Shown in pieces: positions 17,446-28,013 of a stretch of 64,000 bases of DNA. Position 1 is the stretch's first letter, and every line of letters begins with the position of its first letter. Under the pieces are notes generated by a model, which searched no databases, had not been told where the DNA came from, and saw only the letters and a list, made by a program, of their open reading frames with translations. The stretch covers positions 157 to 64,156 of the forward strand of contig NZ_AXAJ01000006.1 in assembly GCF_000472445.1 (NCBI RefSeq). Direction: 5' to 3'. Both the position numbers and the translations under genes were made by a program. This stretch comes from Burkholderia sp. WSM2230. Its GTDB lineage: Bacteria > Pseudomonadota > Gammaproteobacteria > Burkholderiales > Burkholderiaceae.

Positions 17446-18212
17446 GATGCCGGACATGGCTCGCCGCGACGGCGCTGCTGGCGTCGCTCACCGCGCCTCA
17501 TGCGGCGGTGGTGGACGCGGCACCTGAAGCAGCACAGGCGACCCAGGCAGCGCAAACAGCGCAATCAGCGCAGCGGCAGATTGCAATCGAAGCCTACGGC
17601 GACTCGACGACACTCGGCATTTCATGCAGCGAAGGCCATTGCGGACCGCAGGCGCAGAACGCCGTGGCCTATCTGCAGGACGAGTTGCAGATGCATCACG
17701 GCAAGCGCGTTCTTGTCGCCAACTATGGTGTGGGCGGCACAACGGCCACGCAACTGCGCGACGGCACCGGCAATCGCCGCGCCAGGCCCACTGCGGGTTT
17801 GCCGTGGCGCGAACGGCTCGCGGCATCGTCCGCGCAGATCGTGCTGATCAACTACGGCATCAACGAAGTGATGCAGAACCAGACGCCCGAGCAGTTCTAC
17901 GCCGCGCAAACTGCGCTCGTCGAAACCGCCCGGGCGCTCGGCAAGGAGCCTGTACTGGAAACGTCGAATCCGATGCCAGATAGCCGGCTCAATGCGCGGC
18001 TCGCCACGATGGTCGCGATGACGCGACGCGTGGCCGCCGAGCAGCGGGTGCCGCTCGTCGACCAGTTCGCGTACATCAGCAGTCTGCCGGACTGGAAAGC
18101 GTTGATGTCCGATGGCGCGCATCCCAAGCCGGGCTTGTACAGGCTCAAGGCCGAGCAGGATTTTCAGGTCGTCGAACCGCTGGTGCGGCGGCTCCTGGAT
18201 GGCACGCTCTGA
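17442..18212 (+). CDS. Secreted SGNH/GDSL hydrolase
   Basis: A 256-residue protein with an N-terminal signal peptide (residues 1-26), an Ala/Gln-rich spacer and an SGNH hydrolase domain. Block I is YGDSTTLG (serine near 54), block II GVGGTTATQ, block III NYGINE in place of the usual GxND, and block V DGAHP (Asp and His near 224-227). All four catalytic-type blocks are present. The start overlaps the bceO stop (ATGA), so the two are translationally coupled. Likely role: esterase or acyl-transfer partner acting on the acetylated polymer in the periplasm. It has no letter in the bce scheme I know. Confidence 0.8.
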   Translation: MRCRTWLAATALLASLTAPHAAVVDAAPEAAQATQAAQTAQSAQRQIAIEAYGDSTTLGISCSEGHCGPQAQNAVAYLQDELQMHHGKRVLVANYGVGGTTATQLRDGTGNRRARPTAGLPWRERLAASSAQIVLINYGINEVMQNQTPEQFYAAQTALVETARALGKEPVLETSNPMPDSRLNARLATMVAMTRRVAAEQRVPLVDQFAYISSLPDWKALMSDGAHPKPGLYRLKAEQDFQVVEPLVRRLLDGTL

Positions 18213-18242
18213 GGTGCTCTTTTTTTCTTTTACCAATATTGA

Positions 18243-19295
<1,053 letters not shown>

Positions 19296-19393
19296 ACCGG
19301 CGCGGCGTTCGCCTGCATCGCGGATGATGCGGGTGAACGCGGCTCGTGCGGGGTTAGTGCACATCCACGCTCCGCCACAAAAATCAGCGCGCG

Positions 19394-19437
19394 AAAAAAA
19401 GGCGCCGGCTCTTGCAGAAGAGGGCCGGCGCCTTTTT
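19394..19437. terminator. Bidirectional intrinsic terminator between bceN and bceK
   Basis: Arms of about ten bases (AGGCGCCGGC, near 19400, and GCCGGCGCCT, near 19424) are flanked by an A-run on the left and a T-run on the right. Each strand therefore reads hairpin-plus-U-tract. It separates convergent bceN (+) and bceK (-), ending both transcription units. Confidence 0.9.
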
Positions 19438-19454
19438 CCTTGCGCTCTCGAACC

Positions 19455-20621
19455 TCAGTGCACCCCGCCCGCCGCAATCGCTTCGGCATACACCGCCGCG
19501 ACGCGCTTCGCGATCACCGAGTTATCGAAGTTCTCGCGTGCATAGCGCCGGCATGCGTCGGCGTCGGGCAGCTTCAGTCTGCCGCTCAGCGCGCCCGCGA
19601 GACCCGCGGCAATCGCTTTAGCGCCCGTCTCCGGCAGCACGAGATCGGGTGACAGACCCGCCACCGCTTCCGGCAAGCCGCCCACCGGTGTCACCAGCAC
19701 AGGCGTGCCCGACGCGAGCGACTCGACCGTGATCAGCCCGAAGCCTTCGAGCGCCACCGTCGGCACGACGCTGATATTGGCCGCGCGGTACAGCGCGGCG
19801 AGATGCTGATCGGGCACGAAGCCGAGCAGCTTCACGTTGTCCTGCAAGCCTGCTTCGTCGATACGCGCCTGCAATTCGTCCGCGAGACGGCCCTTGCCCG
19901 CGATCAGCAGCAGCACGTCCGGGTGATTCGGCTTGAGCAGTTTCACTGCATCGATCAGATCCTCCAGACCCATGCGCCGCACGAGGCGCCGCACCGCGAG
20001 CACGATTGGCCGGTCCTGCGGCAATTGCAGCTTGAGACGCGCCTCGGCGGGCGTGAGCGGCAGATTGAACTGTTCGACGTCGACGCAACCTGGCACCACG
20101 CGCACACGGTCCGGCGAGATGCGATAGCGCGAAGTCAGAATCTTGCCGAACGCCTCGGACAGCACGATAAGGCGCGACGAACGCGCATACACCGATTGCT
20201 CCAGATAACGCTTCGCGCGCTGGCCGAGCGAATCCGCGCCTTCGACGTGGCTCTCGTCAGCCCACGGTCCCTGAAAATGCGAGACCTGCGGAATACCGCG
20301 CGTCACGTCGAGCCCAGGAAACGTATAGAGCGCAAAGTGCGACGAGATCACGTCGGGGCGCGAGACGCCGATCTCATGGCGCAGCGCGCGGCGCGCGGCC
20401 ATCAGGCGCAACGGCAGCGACTGCGCGGCGGAGCCGAAGCCGTTGATCGCGCCGCCGGTATCGGCGGCAACCTTCGGCGAACCGGCTACGACGCCGCGCA
20501 CCGCGACGCCCGCGCCGGGCAGCGCGCCGACCAGCGAGTAATACATGCGGTCGAGGCCGCCCGCGCGCTCGGGGAACCAGTGCATCCCGATCTGCAGCGA
20601 TTTGATTGAACTCGTCGTCAT
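19455..20621 (-). CDS. bceK: Glycosyltransferase family 4
   Basis: A 388-residue GT-B enzyme that opens with LQIGMHWFPERAGGLDRMY, where the Gly-Gly acceptor loop is visible. The donor-site E-x7-E block is EGFGLITVESLASGTPVLV near residue 290. It is the last gene of the long bceB-K unit. Of the two close ATGs, 20621 is preferred because AAGGGG then lies at a proper distance; 20627 would abut it. The transferred sugar is unknown. Confidence 0.86.
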   Translation of the reverse strand: MTTSSIKSLQIGMHWFPERAGGLDRMYYSLVGALPGAGVAVRGVVAGSPKVAADTGGAINGFGSAAQSLPLRLMAARRALRHEIGVSRPDVISSHFALYTFPGLDVTRGIPQVSHFQGPWADESHVEGADSLGQRAKRYLEQSVYARSSRLIVLSEAFGKILTSRYRISPDRVRVVPGCVDVEQFNLPLTPAEARLKLQLPQDRPIVLAVRRLVRRMGLEDLIDAVKLLKPNHPDVLLLIAGKGRLADELQARIDEAGLQDNVKLLGFVPDQHLAALYRAANISVVPTVALEGFGLITVESLASGTPVLVTPVGGLPEAVAGLSPDLVLPETGAKAIAAGLAGALSGRLKLPDADACRRYARENFDNSVIAKRVAAVYAEAIAAGGVH

Positions 20622-20742
20622 TGTCATTCCCCTTTTGTATTCCGTGAGGTATTCGTGAGTGGTGATGCTCCGGTGTCCGAAGCGCCTTGCGGCTTAACTT
20701 CGCGTGCCTCGCGCCGGCCTCTTGCGGCCGGCCGCGCCCCCG

Positions 20743-21972
20743 TCACTCCACGCTGTTGTGCCCGGCCAGCGTGTTCAGCGTGAGCGCGTCGGTCTTCGCG
20801 ACCACCGCGGCCTCCGCCTCGCTGCGCCGGCGATTCTTCTGCTGCCCTTCGAGCTGCCGATACAGCGCGATGTATTGCGCGGCCATGCGTGCCCAGCCGA
20901 AGCCGGTTGCCAGGTCGCTGGCGGCCGCGCCCATCTTGCGGCGCGCGTTGTCGTCGGCGGCAAGGCGCGCGATGGCGGCAGCAAGCGCCTGCGGATCGTC
21001 CGGATCGTCGAGCACGATCCCGCATTCCGGCGTGATGATCTCGGCCCCGCCCGCCGTGCGCGCGGTGACGACGGGCAGGCCGGCCGCCATCGCTTCGAGC
21101 AGCGACAGGCTCATTGCCTCATAACGTGATGGAAACACGAACGCATCGACGGAATGCATCAGCACGGGCATCTCCTTGACGAGTCCGAGAAAATGCACGC
21201 GCTGTGCAATGCCGAGCGCCTTCGCTTCGTCCGGATACGGACTGCCCGGAAGAAAGCCGGCCACCGCGATATGCACGTGCTCGGGCAGATGCCTGAGCGC
21301 CGCGAGCACGGTGCCGAGGTTCTTGCGCGGCGTGCGCAGGTCGCCGACGAACAGCAGCAAAAATGCATCCTGCGGCAGGGCGAATTTCGCGCGGTCGCCG
21401 GTGGCCGCCGCGAAGCCGCGCGTATCGACGCCGTTGTAGATCACGTCCACGCGATTATCCGGCGTGAGGCCGATTGCGCGGATTTCGTCGGCGACCTTTT
21501 GCGACACCGCCGTGATGACCTTCGAGCGCCGGTAAGCCCAGCGCTCGAAAAGCGCGTTGCAGCGCGTATAGATCGACTGATACGCGGACCACACGCCTTT
21601 GGTGAGCCCGAACGGGTAGTACTTGCTGCCGAGCCAGCCACTATGCACGAAGTGCGACGTGTTGACGTCGGCAGGCATCCACGTAATGAAGCCATTCACG
21701 TGCAGCACATCGTATTCGCGGCGATGCGCGCGCAGCCAGAGCGCGCTCTTTAGCGCGAACACCTGCTGGCGCAGAAGATTGGTGGGCCACCAGCGGCCGA
21801 TTTTCATCGGCACCCAGCGGACATTCGGATGAACGAGCAGGTCGGGCGCCACATGCGAGGCGATCAGCGTGACGCCGATGCCTTCGTCGAGCGCCGCGCG
21901 CGCGATCTCGTGGTTGACGCGCCCCTGGCCGTCGTTATGGCGCACAACGTGCGTGACAATGGCGACTCTCAA
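20743..21972 (-). CDS. bceJ: Glycosyltransferase family 4, TTG start
   Basis: A 409-residue GT-B enzyme that starts RVAIVTHVVRHNDGQGRVNHE. DLRTPRKNLGTVLAAL lies in the hinge region near residue 210, and the donor block is RYEAMSLSLLEAMAAGLPVV near residue 280. The start is TTG at 21972. It overlaps the bceI stop (TTGA) and has GGAGG 6 bases upstream, a strong initiation signal for a rare codon. No ATG is available near the conserved N-terminus. A 121-base spacer without a gene separates it from bceK. Confidence 0.86.
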   Translation of the reverse strand: MRVAIVTHVVRHNDGQGRVNHEIARAALDEGIGVTLIASHVAPDLLVHPNVRWVPMKIGRWWPTNLLRQQVFALKSALWLRAHRREYDVLHVNGFITWMPADVNTSHFVHSGWLGSKYYPFGLTKGVWSAYQSIYTRCNALFERWAYRRSKVITAVSQKVADEIRAIGLTPDNRVDVIYNGVDTRGFAAATGDRAKFALPQDAFLLLFVGDLRTPRKNLGTVLAALRHLPEHVHIAVAGFLPGSPYPDEAKALGIAQRVHFLGLVKEMPVLMHSVDAFVFPSRYEAMSLSLLEAMAAGLPVVTARTAGGAEIITPECGIVLDDPDDPQALAAAIARLAADDNARRKMGAAASDLATGFGWARMAAQYIALYRQLEGQQKNRRRSEAEAAVVAKTDALTLNTLAGHNSVE

Positions 21973-23492
21973 TCAGTGCCTCCGTGAAAAATTGGCATGC
22001 GCGATGACGCGCTCGCGCGGTTGAGCTTTTCGTAATGCACCGCGGAAAGAATCGAAAAAACGCTCATGAAAAGCAGTAGCCCGCCGGTGCCGACAAGCGA
22101 ATTGGTGAACACGAGCATCGCGAAAGTCGCGAGACAGAGGCTCAGGCACGCGGACACGTATTTGTCGTGGCGCAATCTGAACGACGCCAGCACGGCGCGT
22201 GTGAGCAGCCAGACAATGCCCGACATGTAGAGCAGCGTGCCGGGCCAGCCGAGCACGAACGGTATGTTCATCACGCCGCTGTCGAAGTTGCCGTACTGGC
22301 CGAGCTGGCCGCCGTCGTTCGAGAGTTTCGTCGACGTGCCGGTGGCGCCCATGCCTTCGCCGGAGACATCCGTGAAGGCGGTTTTCGCGAACGTCGCGTA
22401 GAACTCGTTGCGCGCCGCGTAGCTCTGGTCGTCGTTCAGATTGACGATGGTCGACAGACGGGCCTGCATCCGCTCGGCCACCGGACCCACGGCGAGCAGC
22501 GGCACGCACAGCCCGGCGAGCAGCACGGCGCTCGCGACGATACGCACGCGCACCTTGTTGTTCGACTTCACCAACTGGATGAGCAACGCGATGACCCAGC
22601 CGCCCCAGGTCGAGCGCACGAGGCTCAACGCGAACGAGAAGAAGCCGAGCGCCGCGGCGACCCAGCGCACTCGGTGGGTCGCGGCCATCACGTAGACCAT
22701 CGCGCCCATCATCGCGAACGCGAACGGTCCCGAGGAATTCATCGTGCTGAAGACGCGCACGCCCATCGGCACTGCGTCGCCTTGCGAGTTCATCTGCGAG
22801 CCGAGCATCCACAGCGCGTCCCACTGCGGCATGATGAAGAACTGAATCAGGCCGTAGCCGCCCATCACGAGCATGCCCCAGATGAACGTGTTGACGATCG
22901 TGTCGCGGTACTGCGGATACTGGCGCGTGTTCGCCATGATGTGAAAGCCGATCAGGATCGGATAGAGCCAGTTCGCGAGGTCATAGGTTGCCGCGAGCGG
23001 GCCGCTCGACACCACGCCGACGAGATACGCGTAGACGAGTCCGAGCAGGATCAGCAGCACCGGCAGGCCGCGCCGCTGACCGAGCAGTTTGTAGTAGCGC
23101 AGCAGCGAGAGCGCGCTGATCATCGTGACCGCGAGCGGCGCGACCTGGATCAGGCTGGTCGGCGTGAAAGATCCTTTGGACCAGTCGGCGAGGCGGCGCA
23201 CTTCCGGGCTCAGAAACCACAGCCACCACATGAAGCCGATGTAGCGCGCCGGGCTCTTGAAGTAGAGCCACAGGCCCGTGAGAATCGCGAGCACCGGAAA
23301 CGCGAGCGTGAGCACCGTGCCCTGATGCGCGACGATCAAGACAGCGGTAATCAGCCACAACAGAGCCGCAGGCAGCCACTCGCGCCGACCGCGCGACGCG
23401 CGTGTCCTCGGCATGCCCGGCACTCCCGGCAGGCCACCAGCGCCCGGCATGCCGGGCGGAGGCGGAACACCGGCTCGGGAAAGCGTGGCCAT
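21969..23492 (-). CDS. bceI: Polysaccharide polymerase (Wzy, O-antigen ligase-like)
   Basis: A 507-residue membrane protein with about 11-12 spans and a large periplasmic loop (roughly residues 320-420), as in Wzy polymerases. After the start comes an unusual Pro/Gly-rich leader (residues 9-30, repeating PGMPG/PGVPG-like units) before the first span. In the Wzx/Wzy pathway it joins flipped repeat units into the polymer. The sequence is poorly conserved by nature, so the call rests on topology and on its place between bceH and bceJ. GGAGG precedes the ATG. Confidence 0.8.
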   Translation of the reverse strand: MATLSRAGVPPPPGMPGAGGLPGVPGMPRTRASRGRREWLPAALLWLITAVLIVAHQGTVLTLAFPVLAILTGLWLYFKSPARYIGFMWWLWFLSPEVRRLADWSKGSFTPTSLIQVAPLAVTMISALSLLRYYKLLGQRRGLPVLLILLGLVYAYLVGVVSSGPLAATYDLANWLYPILIGFHIMANTRQYPQYRDTIVNTFIWGMLVMGGYGLIQFFIMPQWDALWMLGSQMNSQGDAVPMGVRVFSTMNSSGPFAFAMMGAMVYVMAATHRVRWVAAALGFFSFALSLVRSTWGGWVIALLIQLVKSNNKVRVRIVASAVLLAGLCVPLLAVGPVAERMQARLSTIVNLNDDQSYAARNEFYATFAKTAFTDVSGEGMGATGTSTKLSNDGGQLGQYGNFDSGVMNIPFVLGWPGTLLYMSGIVWLLTRAVLASFRLRHDKYVSACLSLCLATFAMLVFTNSLVGTGGLLLFMSVFSILSAVHYEKLNRASASSRMPIFHGGTD

Positions 23493-23495
23493 CGT

Positions 23496-24677
23496 TCAGA
23501 GACCTCCGCGCGATTCTTGCGCGGCGCTCTGTCCAGCCTGCCCGCGCGCGGCCTGGTCCGCATCGGCATCGGAGGCGCTGCTGCTACGCGCGGCGGCCCG
23601 GGCACGCAGCATCTCCTGCGTGATGCGCACATGCTGCGTCGCGTAGTGCTCGGTGGTCAGCTGGCGCGCGAGCAGACCGGCAGCGGCCGCCTGCGCCTGG
23701 CACAGCGCGTCCATCGGCGCGGCGGCGAGCCGATCGACCGCGTCGCGCAACGCCTGCGGATTGAACGGCGGAACGTAGCTGGCCTCGCTCGCCGGAAAGT
23801 AGTCCTGCAGCGCGCCCACGTTGGTCGCGACCATCGGCTTGCCGACCGCCGCCGCCTCCAGCATCACCGTAATACCGGAGGCGTGCGTATTCGGCCGCAG
23901 CGGCACGACGATCACATCGGCCCAGTCATACAGCTCGTGCTGTTTTTTGATCCCCGAAAAGAGCGCGATCTCGACGTTCGGCGCGCGCAGCGAAGCGGGA
24001 ATCCGCCGCCGCGTGGCGAGCTTTACCGTGTAGCGTGCGTCGTGGCCGAACGCCTTGATGAGCGTCTCCCAGTCGCGGTCACGGTCGTTGCCGATCGCGG
24101 CGATACGGATCGGCGAATGCGGCTTCCACTCGGCCGGCGTCTTCACCGGAAAATCGCGCGTGTTCAGGCCGTACAGCAAGGGCTTTGCCTCGCGATCGAA
24201 ATAGCGCTTGCACAGCGCGGCGTTCTCGCTCGCGAGCGTGGTCAGCTGATCGGCGCGCGTCATCAGCTTGCGATACAGCCAACTGCGCAGGATTCCATAC
24301 GAAGGCCACTTGTCGATGAGCCACACGCTTTGCGCGAGCAGCAGCGGCGACGCGTTCGCGCCGGCCTTCCTGCCGCACAGCAACAGCATCAGCGCGGCCG
24401 ACAGCCATTCCTGTTCGGTGTGCGTCCAGATCACGTCCGAGCGCAGCATTTCCGCGCGATTGCGCCATGTGTGGATGAAGTCGAAGCCGAGCGCCGCCTT
24501 CAGCGCACGTCGCGCGAGCCGCACCGGTTTGCTTTCGCGCGCGTCTTTCGAATAGGTGAGCGCAAAGGCGTCCGATTCGGCATGGTGATAGCCATACAGG
24601 CAACCGATGTTGTCGCCCTGTCGATAGAAACGCGGATCGGCGCCGTAAAACAGATGAACGTGGACCTTCGTTGTCAT
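23496..24677 (-). CDS. bceH: Glycosyltransferase (GT-B fold, family 4-like)
   Basis: A 393-residue protein with an unusual N-terminus for GT-B enzymes (VHVHLFYGADPRFYRQGD). It has a donor-site block THASGITVMLEAAAVGKPMV near residue 285, in which only part of the E-x7-E motif is kept. About 30 low-complexity C-terminal residues (Ser/Ala/Asp/Gln-rich) follow the fold. The stop lies 3 bases before the bceI start. Position supports BceH. The sugar specificity is unknown. Confidence 0.8.
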   Translation of the reverse strand: MTTKVHVHLFYGADPRFYRQGDNIGCLYGYHHAESDAFALTYSKDARESKPVRLARRALKAALGFDFIHTWRNRAEMLRSDVIWTHTEQEWLSAALMLLLCGRKAGANASPLLLAQSVWLIDKWPSYGILRSWLYRKLMTRADQLTTLASENAALCKRYFDREAKPLLYGLNTRDFPVKTPAEWKPHSPIRIAAIGNDRDRDWETLIKAFGHDARYTVKLATRRRIPASLRAPNVEIALFSGIKKQHELYDWADVIVVPLRPNTHASGITVMLEAAAVGKPMVATNVGALQDYFPASEASYVPPFNPQALRDAVDRLAAAPMDALCQAQAAAAGLLARQLTTEHYATQHVRITQEMLRARAAARSSSASDADADQAARGQAGQSAAQESRGGL

Positions 24678-24752
24678 GCAGAGACTCCCTTGCCGATGCT
24701 CTAGCGTTTATGACGCTGCGTGCCGCTCGCGCCCGGTGCTCTCGCCGCCTCG

Positions 24753-25685
24753 TCAGGCGGTACGCGAGAGCGCGCGCCGCGCTTCGTGCGCGCCGGTGCG
24801 CACAGCCCGCCAGCGCGACAGCTTCAGGCGTGCCTGTTTGGACAGCAGCCCGAGCGCTGCATGCGTGAGGCCCGGATACACGCGCGTGCCGACGAGCGTC
24901 CACCACCACCACGCGGTTTCGCGGCGCAGCGGCGGCAACTGGTCGCGCAGGATCAAATGAAAGTTGAACGCGGCGTTGCGCAAGGCGGCCATGGTCTGGG
25001 CGTCGCGGCGGTCGTCGTCGAAACGCTCCGCGGGGAAATGATCGACCGCGACGCGCGGGTCGTACATCAGCTTCCAGCCTGCATTCTTGACGGCGAGGCT
25101 GAACGCCATGTCGTTGTGGACCTGGGCGCCCGCACCGCGCAGCCGCGCATCGAAACGGATGTTGCGCACCGCCTCGCGCCGGTAGCTCATGTTGGCGCCC
25201 TTCAGAATGTCGACTTCGCGCGCGCCGCCCACGCCGAGATGATGGTTGCCGATAATCTTTCCGTGCGCCGTGACCTTGCCGACGAGCGGGCGCTCGCCGT
25301 CGAGCACGCGGCCTTTCTCATGCACCCAGTCGCGCCCGCCCAGCGCGCCGAGCCGCGCATCGCTTGCGAATGCGGCGGCAATGCGCTGCACCCAGTCGGG
25401 ATGCGGCGCGGCGTCGTCGTCGGTGATGGCGATCACGTCGCCTCTGGCCGCGTCGAGTCCGCGATTGAGCGCGGCAACCTGGCCGGGCACGTCGACGAGC
25501 GCCACCGACAGCGGCAGCTTGCCCGGCACGGCCGGATCGCGCAGGCAGGTGTGGGTCGCCTCGTCGTCGGCGCGCGCCACCACCACGACTTCGTCGGGCG
25601 CGCGCGACTGTCGTTGCAGCGCCGCGAGGCAGCGCGCGAGGTCGGCCGGGCGGCGGTAAGTCGGAACCAGTACCGTCACTTTCAT
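24753..25685 (-). CDS. bceG: Glycosyltransferase family 2
   Basis: A 310-residue GT-A enzyme that opens VTVLVPTYRRPADLARCLAA, the family 2 nucleotide-binding strand. The metal-binding DDD triplet is in AITDDDAAPHPDW near residue 93. The later GANMSYRREA segment matches the acceptor region. The ATG follows AAGGACATCGCA. It lies 86 bases after bceF and 75 before bceH on the same strand. Inferred role: one of the early sugar additions on the inner face of the membrane. Confidence 0.86.
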   Translation of the reverse strand: MKVTVLVPTYRRPADLARCLAALQRQSRAPDEVVVVARADDEATHTCLRDPAVPGKLPLSVALVDVPGQVAALNRGLDAARGDVIAITDDDAAPHPDWVQRIAAAFASDARLGALGGRDWVHEKGRVLDGERPLVGKVTAHGKIIGNHHLGVGGAREVDILKGANMSYRREAVRNIRFDARLRGAGAQVHNDMAFSLAVKNAGWKLMYDPRVAVDHFPAERFDDDRRDAQTMAALRNAAFNFHLILRDQLPPLRRETAWWWWTLVGTRVYPGLTHAALGLLSKQARLKLSRWRAVRTGAHEARRALSRTA

Positions 25686-25771
25686 TGCGATGTCCTTGTT
25701 GCAATGTCCTTGATTGTTTTCAGCGGGCGCAACGCGCCCCGCTCCGCTCTGGTGCCCACGTGCTCACGTGC

Positions 25772-27994
25772 TCAGGTGCTCAGGTATTCCTGGACCGCGG
25801 CGTAGCTGCGGTCGTAGCCGCCGCGAGCCCGCGCCGGCATGCCGTTAAAGATGCCGCCCTGCACGTGCACGCCGGCCGCGCGCAGGCGCTTGAGCGCGTC
25901 GATGATTTCGCCTTCGCTGTGCATGCCCGAGCGCATCACGAAGAAGGTCGAGCCGGCATACGCGCCGATGATCGACGCATCGGTCACGGCGAGTACCGGC
26001 GGCGTGTCGATCAGGATCACGTCGTAGCGTTTCGCGAGACCGTCGAGGTATTGCGGCAGCCGCGGCGACATCAGCAGCTCGGACGGATTCGGCGGACGGC
26101 GCCCGCAAGAAATGAAGCCGAGGTTCTCGATATCCGACGTGCGGATCGCCTCTTCCAGCGAGATCTGGCCGCTCAGCAACTCGGAAAGGCCGTTCTCCTG
26201 CGTGCCGCCCAGATAGCGCTCCAGCACGCCGCGCCGCATGTCGCCGTCGATCATCAGGACGCGCTTACCCGAATGCGCGAGCAGCACGGCGAGGTTGACC
26301 GTGAGGAAGCTCTTGCCGACGCCCGCCATCGGGCCTGTGAGCATGACGATGCGGTTCTTCGCGTCCATCAGCGTGAACTGCATCGAAGTGCGCAGGCTGC
26401 GTAGGCTTTCCACCGTGACGTCCTTCGGCCGCGCGTTCGCCAGCACCGAACGCAGGCGCTCGCCGCCGCGCTGCAAGCCGTTTTCGAGCAGCGCCTGCTC
26501 GGAGCTCAACGGCACGAGGCCGAACACCGGCAGATGGAAAGCACGCTCGATATGCTCTGGATCGTCGATGCCCTTGAACATGTTGCGGCGCAGGAACACG
26601 AAGCCGGTGCCCGCGATCAAGCCGAGAATCGTCGCGGCCGACAGGATCAGCGCCTTCTTCGGCTTCACAGGCGAGCCCGGACGCAGCGCGGCGTCGACGA
26701 TATGCACGTTGCCGCCGGTGCCCGCCTTCTGCACCGACAATTCCTGCACGCGATTGAGCAGCAGCACGTAGATGTCTTCCGCCACCTTCGCGTCGCGCTG
26801 CAACTGCACGGCCTTGACTTCAGTGGCCGGCAGATCGCGGAAACGGTCCGCGTATTTTGCGCGCTGCGCCTGCAACTCGGCCATCTGTTCGCGCGCGGCC
26901 TTGAGCATCGGATGGTCGTCGCCGTAACGCTCGGTGAGTTGCGCCATCTGCAGGCGCAGGCCGGCGATCTGCTGCTCGTATTGAACACTGCCTTCGAGGT
27001 AGACCTTGGCCTCGTCGCTCGCATTGATGGAGCCGGACTGGCGTTGATACGCGGTCAGCGCCGCCTCGGCGCGTTCGAGGTCGGCCTTCAGGCGCGGCTC
27101 TTCGCTCTTCAGGAAGTCGAGCATCTTGCTCGCGTCGGCCTGCTTGTTCGAAATGTGCTGGCGCACGTACGACTGCGCGAGCGCATTGGCGACGAGCGCG
27201 GCGTGCTCGGGGTTCTTGTCCTCCAGCGAGATCTGGATCACGCCGGTCTGCTTGCCCTGCTCCTGCACGGTGATTGCGGACTGGAACGCGCTGATCGCGT
27301 CGAGGTCGTTTGCGCGGACCACGGTGAACTCTTCGCCCGGGCGCGCCACCAGCTTGTCGACGAGCATCGTCACGCCGCCGCCTTGTGCCTGCTGGCCGAC
27401 CTGGCCGCGCAACAGCAGCGCGCCGTTTTCCGCATACAGTTCGTAGCGCCCACCCTCGAGCGCTTTCATGGTCAGCTTCTGGCCTTCTAGCGCAGGCAGC
27501 ACGTCGATGGAATCGACATCGGCCACCTCGCCGCCCCATGCATACGACGAGAGTCCAAGCCATGGCCGCGCAAGCTCGCCAGGCTTTGCGATGCGCGCCG
27601 CGATGCTGCCGAGCAGCGGCAGCATCTTCGGCGTGACGCTGAAGTTCAGCTTCATCTGCTCGACCACAGGACCGACCACGCCGCGGCTCTTGATGATTTC
27701 GATTTCGGCGTCGGTCGGCAGCGAACTGGAGCCGCTCGTGATCGCCGCGCCGGTCTGCGTCTGCGTGAGCGCCTGCGATGTGTTGTCCGCCTGCTCGACA
27801 CGCACGTGCGCATCGGCCGAATAGATCGGCTTGGCGAGCACACAGTAGGCGCCTGCAATCGCGACGACCGCCGCCGCGATTGCGATCAGCCACCAGATGT
27901 CGTCGATGATCACCTGCACCAGTTGCCCGAGGACCACGTCCTCTTCTTCGGTCCTGAGCGGACCGGCCATGTGTGGAGAGATTTGATTGCTCAC
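25772..27994 (-). CDS. bceF: Tyrosine autokinase and chain-length/export regulator (Wzc-type)
   Basis: A 740-residue polysaccharide co-polymerase with a cytoplasmic BY-kinase domain. Membrane span 1 is near residues 31-52 and the periplasmic coiled-coil-rich domain about 55-440. Span 2 is near 443-465. The Walker A block (MAGVGKSFLTVNLA) is near 555, Walker A' VLMIDGDMRRG near 582 and Walker B VILIDTPP near 658. The C-terminal tail has three spaced tyrosines (GGYDRSYAAVQEYL), fewer than in Wzc. BceD is the expected partner phosphatase. It is upstream of bceG and downstream of bceE. Confidence 0.93.
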   Translation of the reverse strand: MSNQISPHMAGPLRTEEEDVVLGQLVQVIIDDIWWLIAIAAAVVAIAGAYCVLAKPIYSADAHVRVEQADNTSQALTQTQTGAAITSGSSSLPTDAEIEIIKSRGVVGPVVEQMKLNFSVTPKMLPLLGSIAARIAKPGELARPWLGLSSYAWGGEVADVDSIDVLPALEGQKLTMKALEGGRYELYAENGALLLRGQVGQQAQGGGVTMLVDKLVARPGEEFTVVRANDLDAISAFQSAITVQEQGKQTGVIQISLEDKNPEHAALVANALAQSYVRQHISNKQADASKMLDFLKSEEPRLKADLERAEAALTAYQRQSGSINASDEAKVYLEGSVQYEQQIAGLRLQMAQLTERYGDDHPMLKAAREQMAELQAQRAKYADRFRDLPATEVKAVQLQRDAKVAEDIYVLLLNRVQELSVQKAGTGGNVHIVDAALRPGSPVKPKKALILSAATILGLIAGTGFVFLRRNMFKGIDDPEHIERAFHLPVFGLVPLSSEQALLENGLQRGGERLRSVLANARPKDVTVESLRSLRTSMQFTLMDAKNRIVMLTGPMAGVGKSFLTVNLAVLLAHSGKRVLMIDGDMRRGVLERYLGGTQENGLSELLSGQISLEEAIRTSDIENLGFISCGRRPPNPSELLMSPRLPQYLDGLAKRYDVILIDTPPVLAVTDASIIGAYAGSTFFVMRSGMHSEGEIIDALKRLRAAGVHVQGGIFNGMPARARGGYDRSYAAVQEYLST

Positions 27995-28013
27995 AATTCG
28001 ATCCCGGGTCTGG

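Noticed and set aside
22167..24704. 845-codon open frame opposite bceH, bceI and bceJ
   Set aside because: An antisense shadow rich in Arg, His and Ala with no domain. The minus-strand genes have clear motifs and RBSs.
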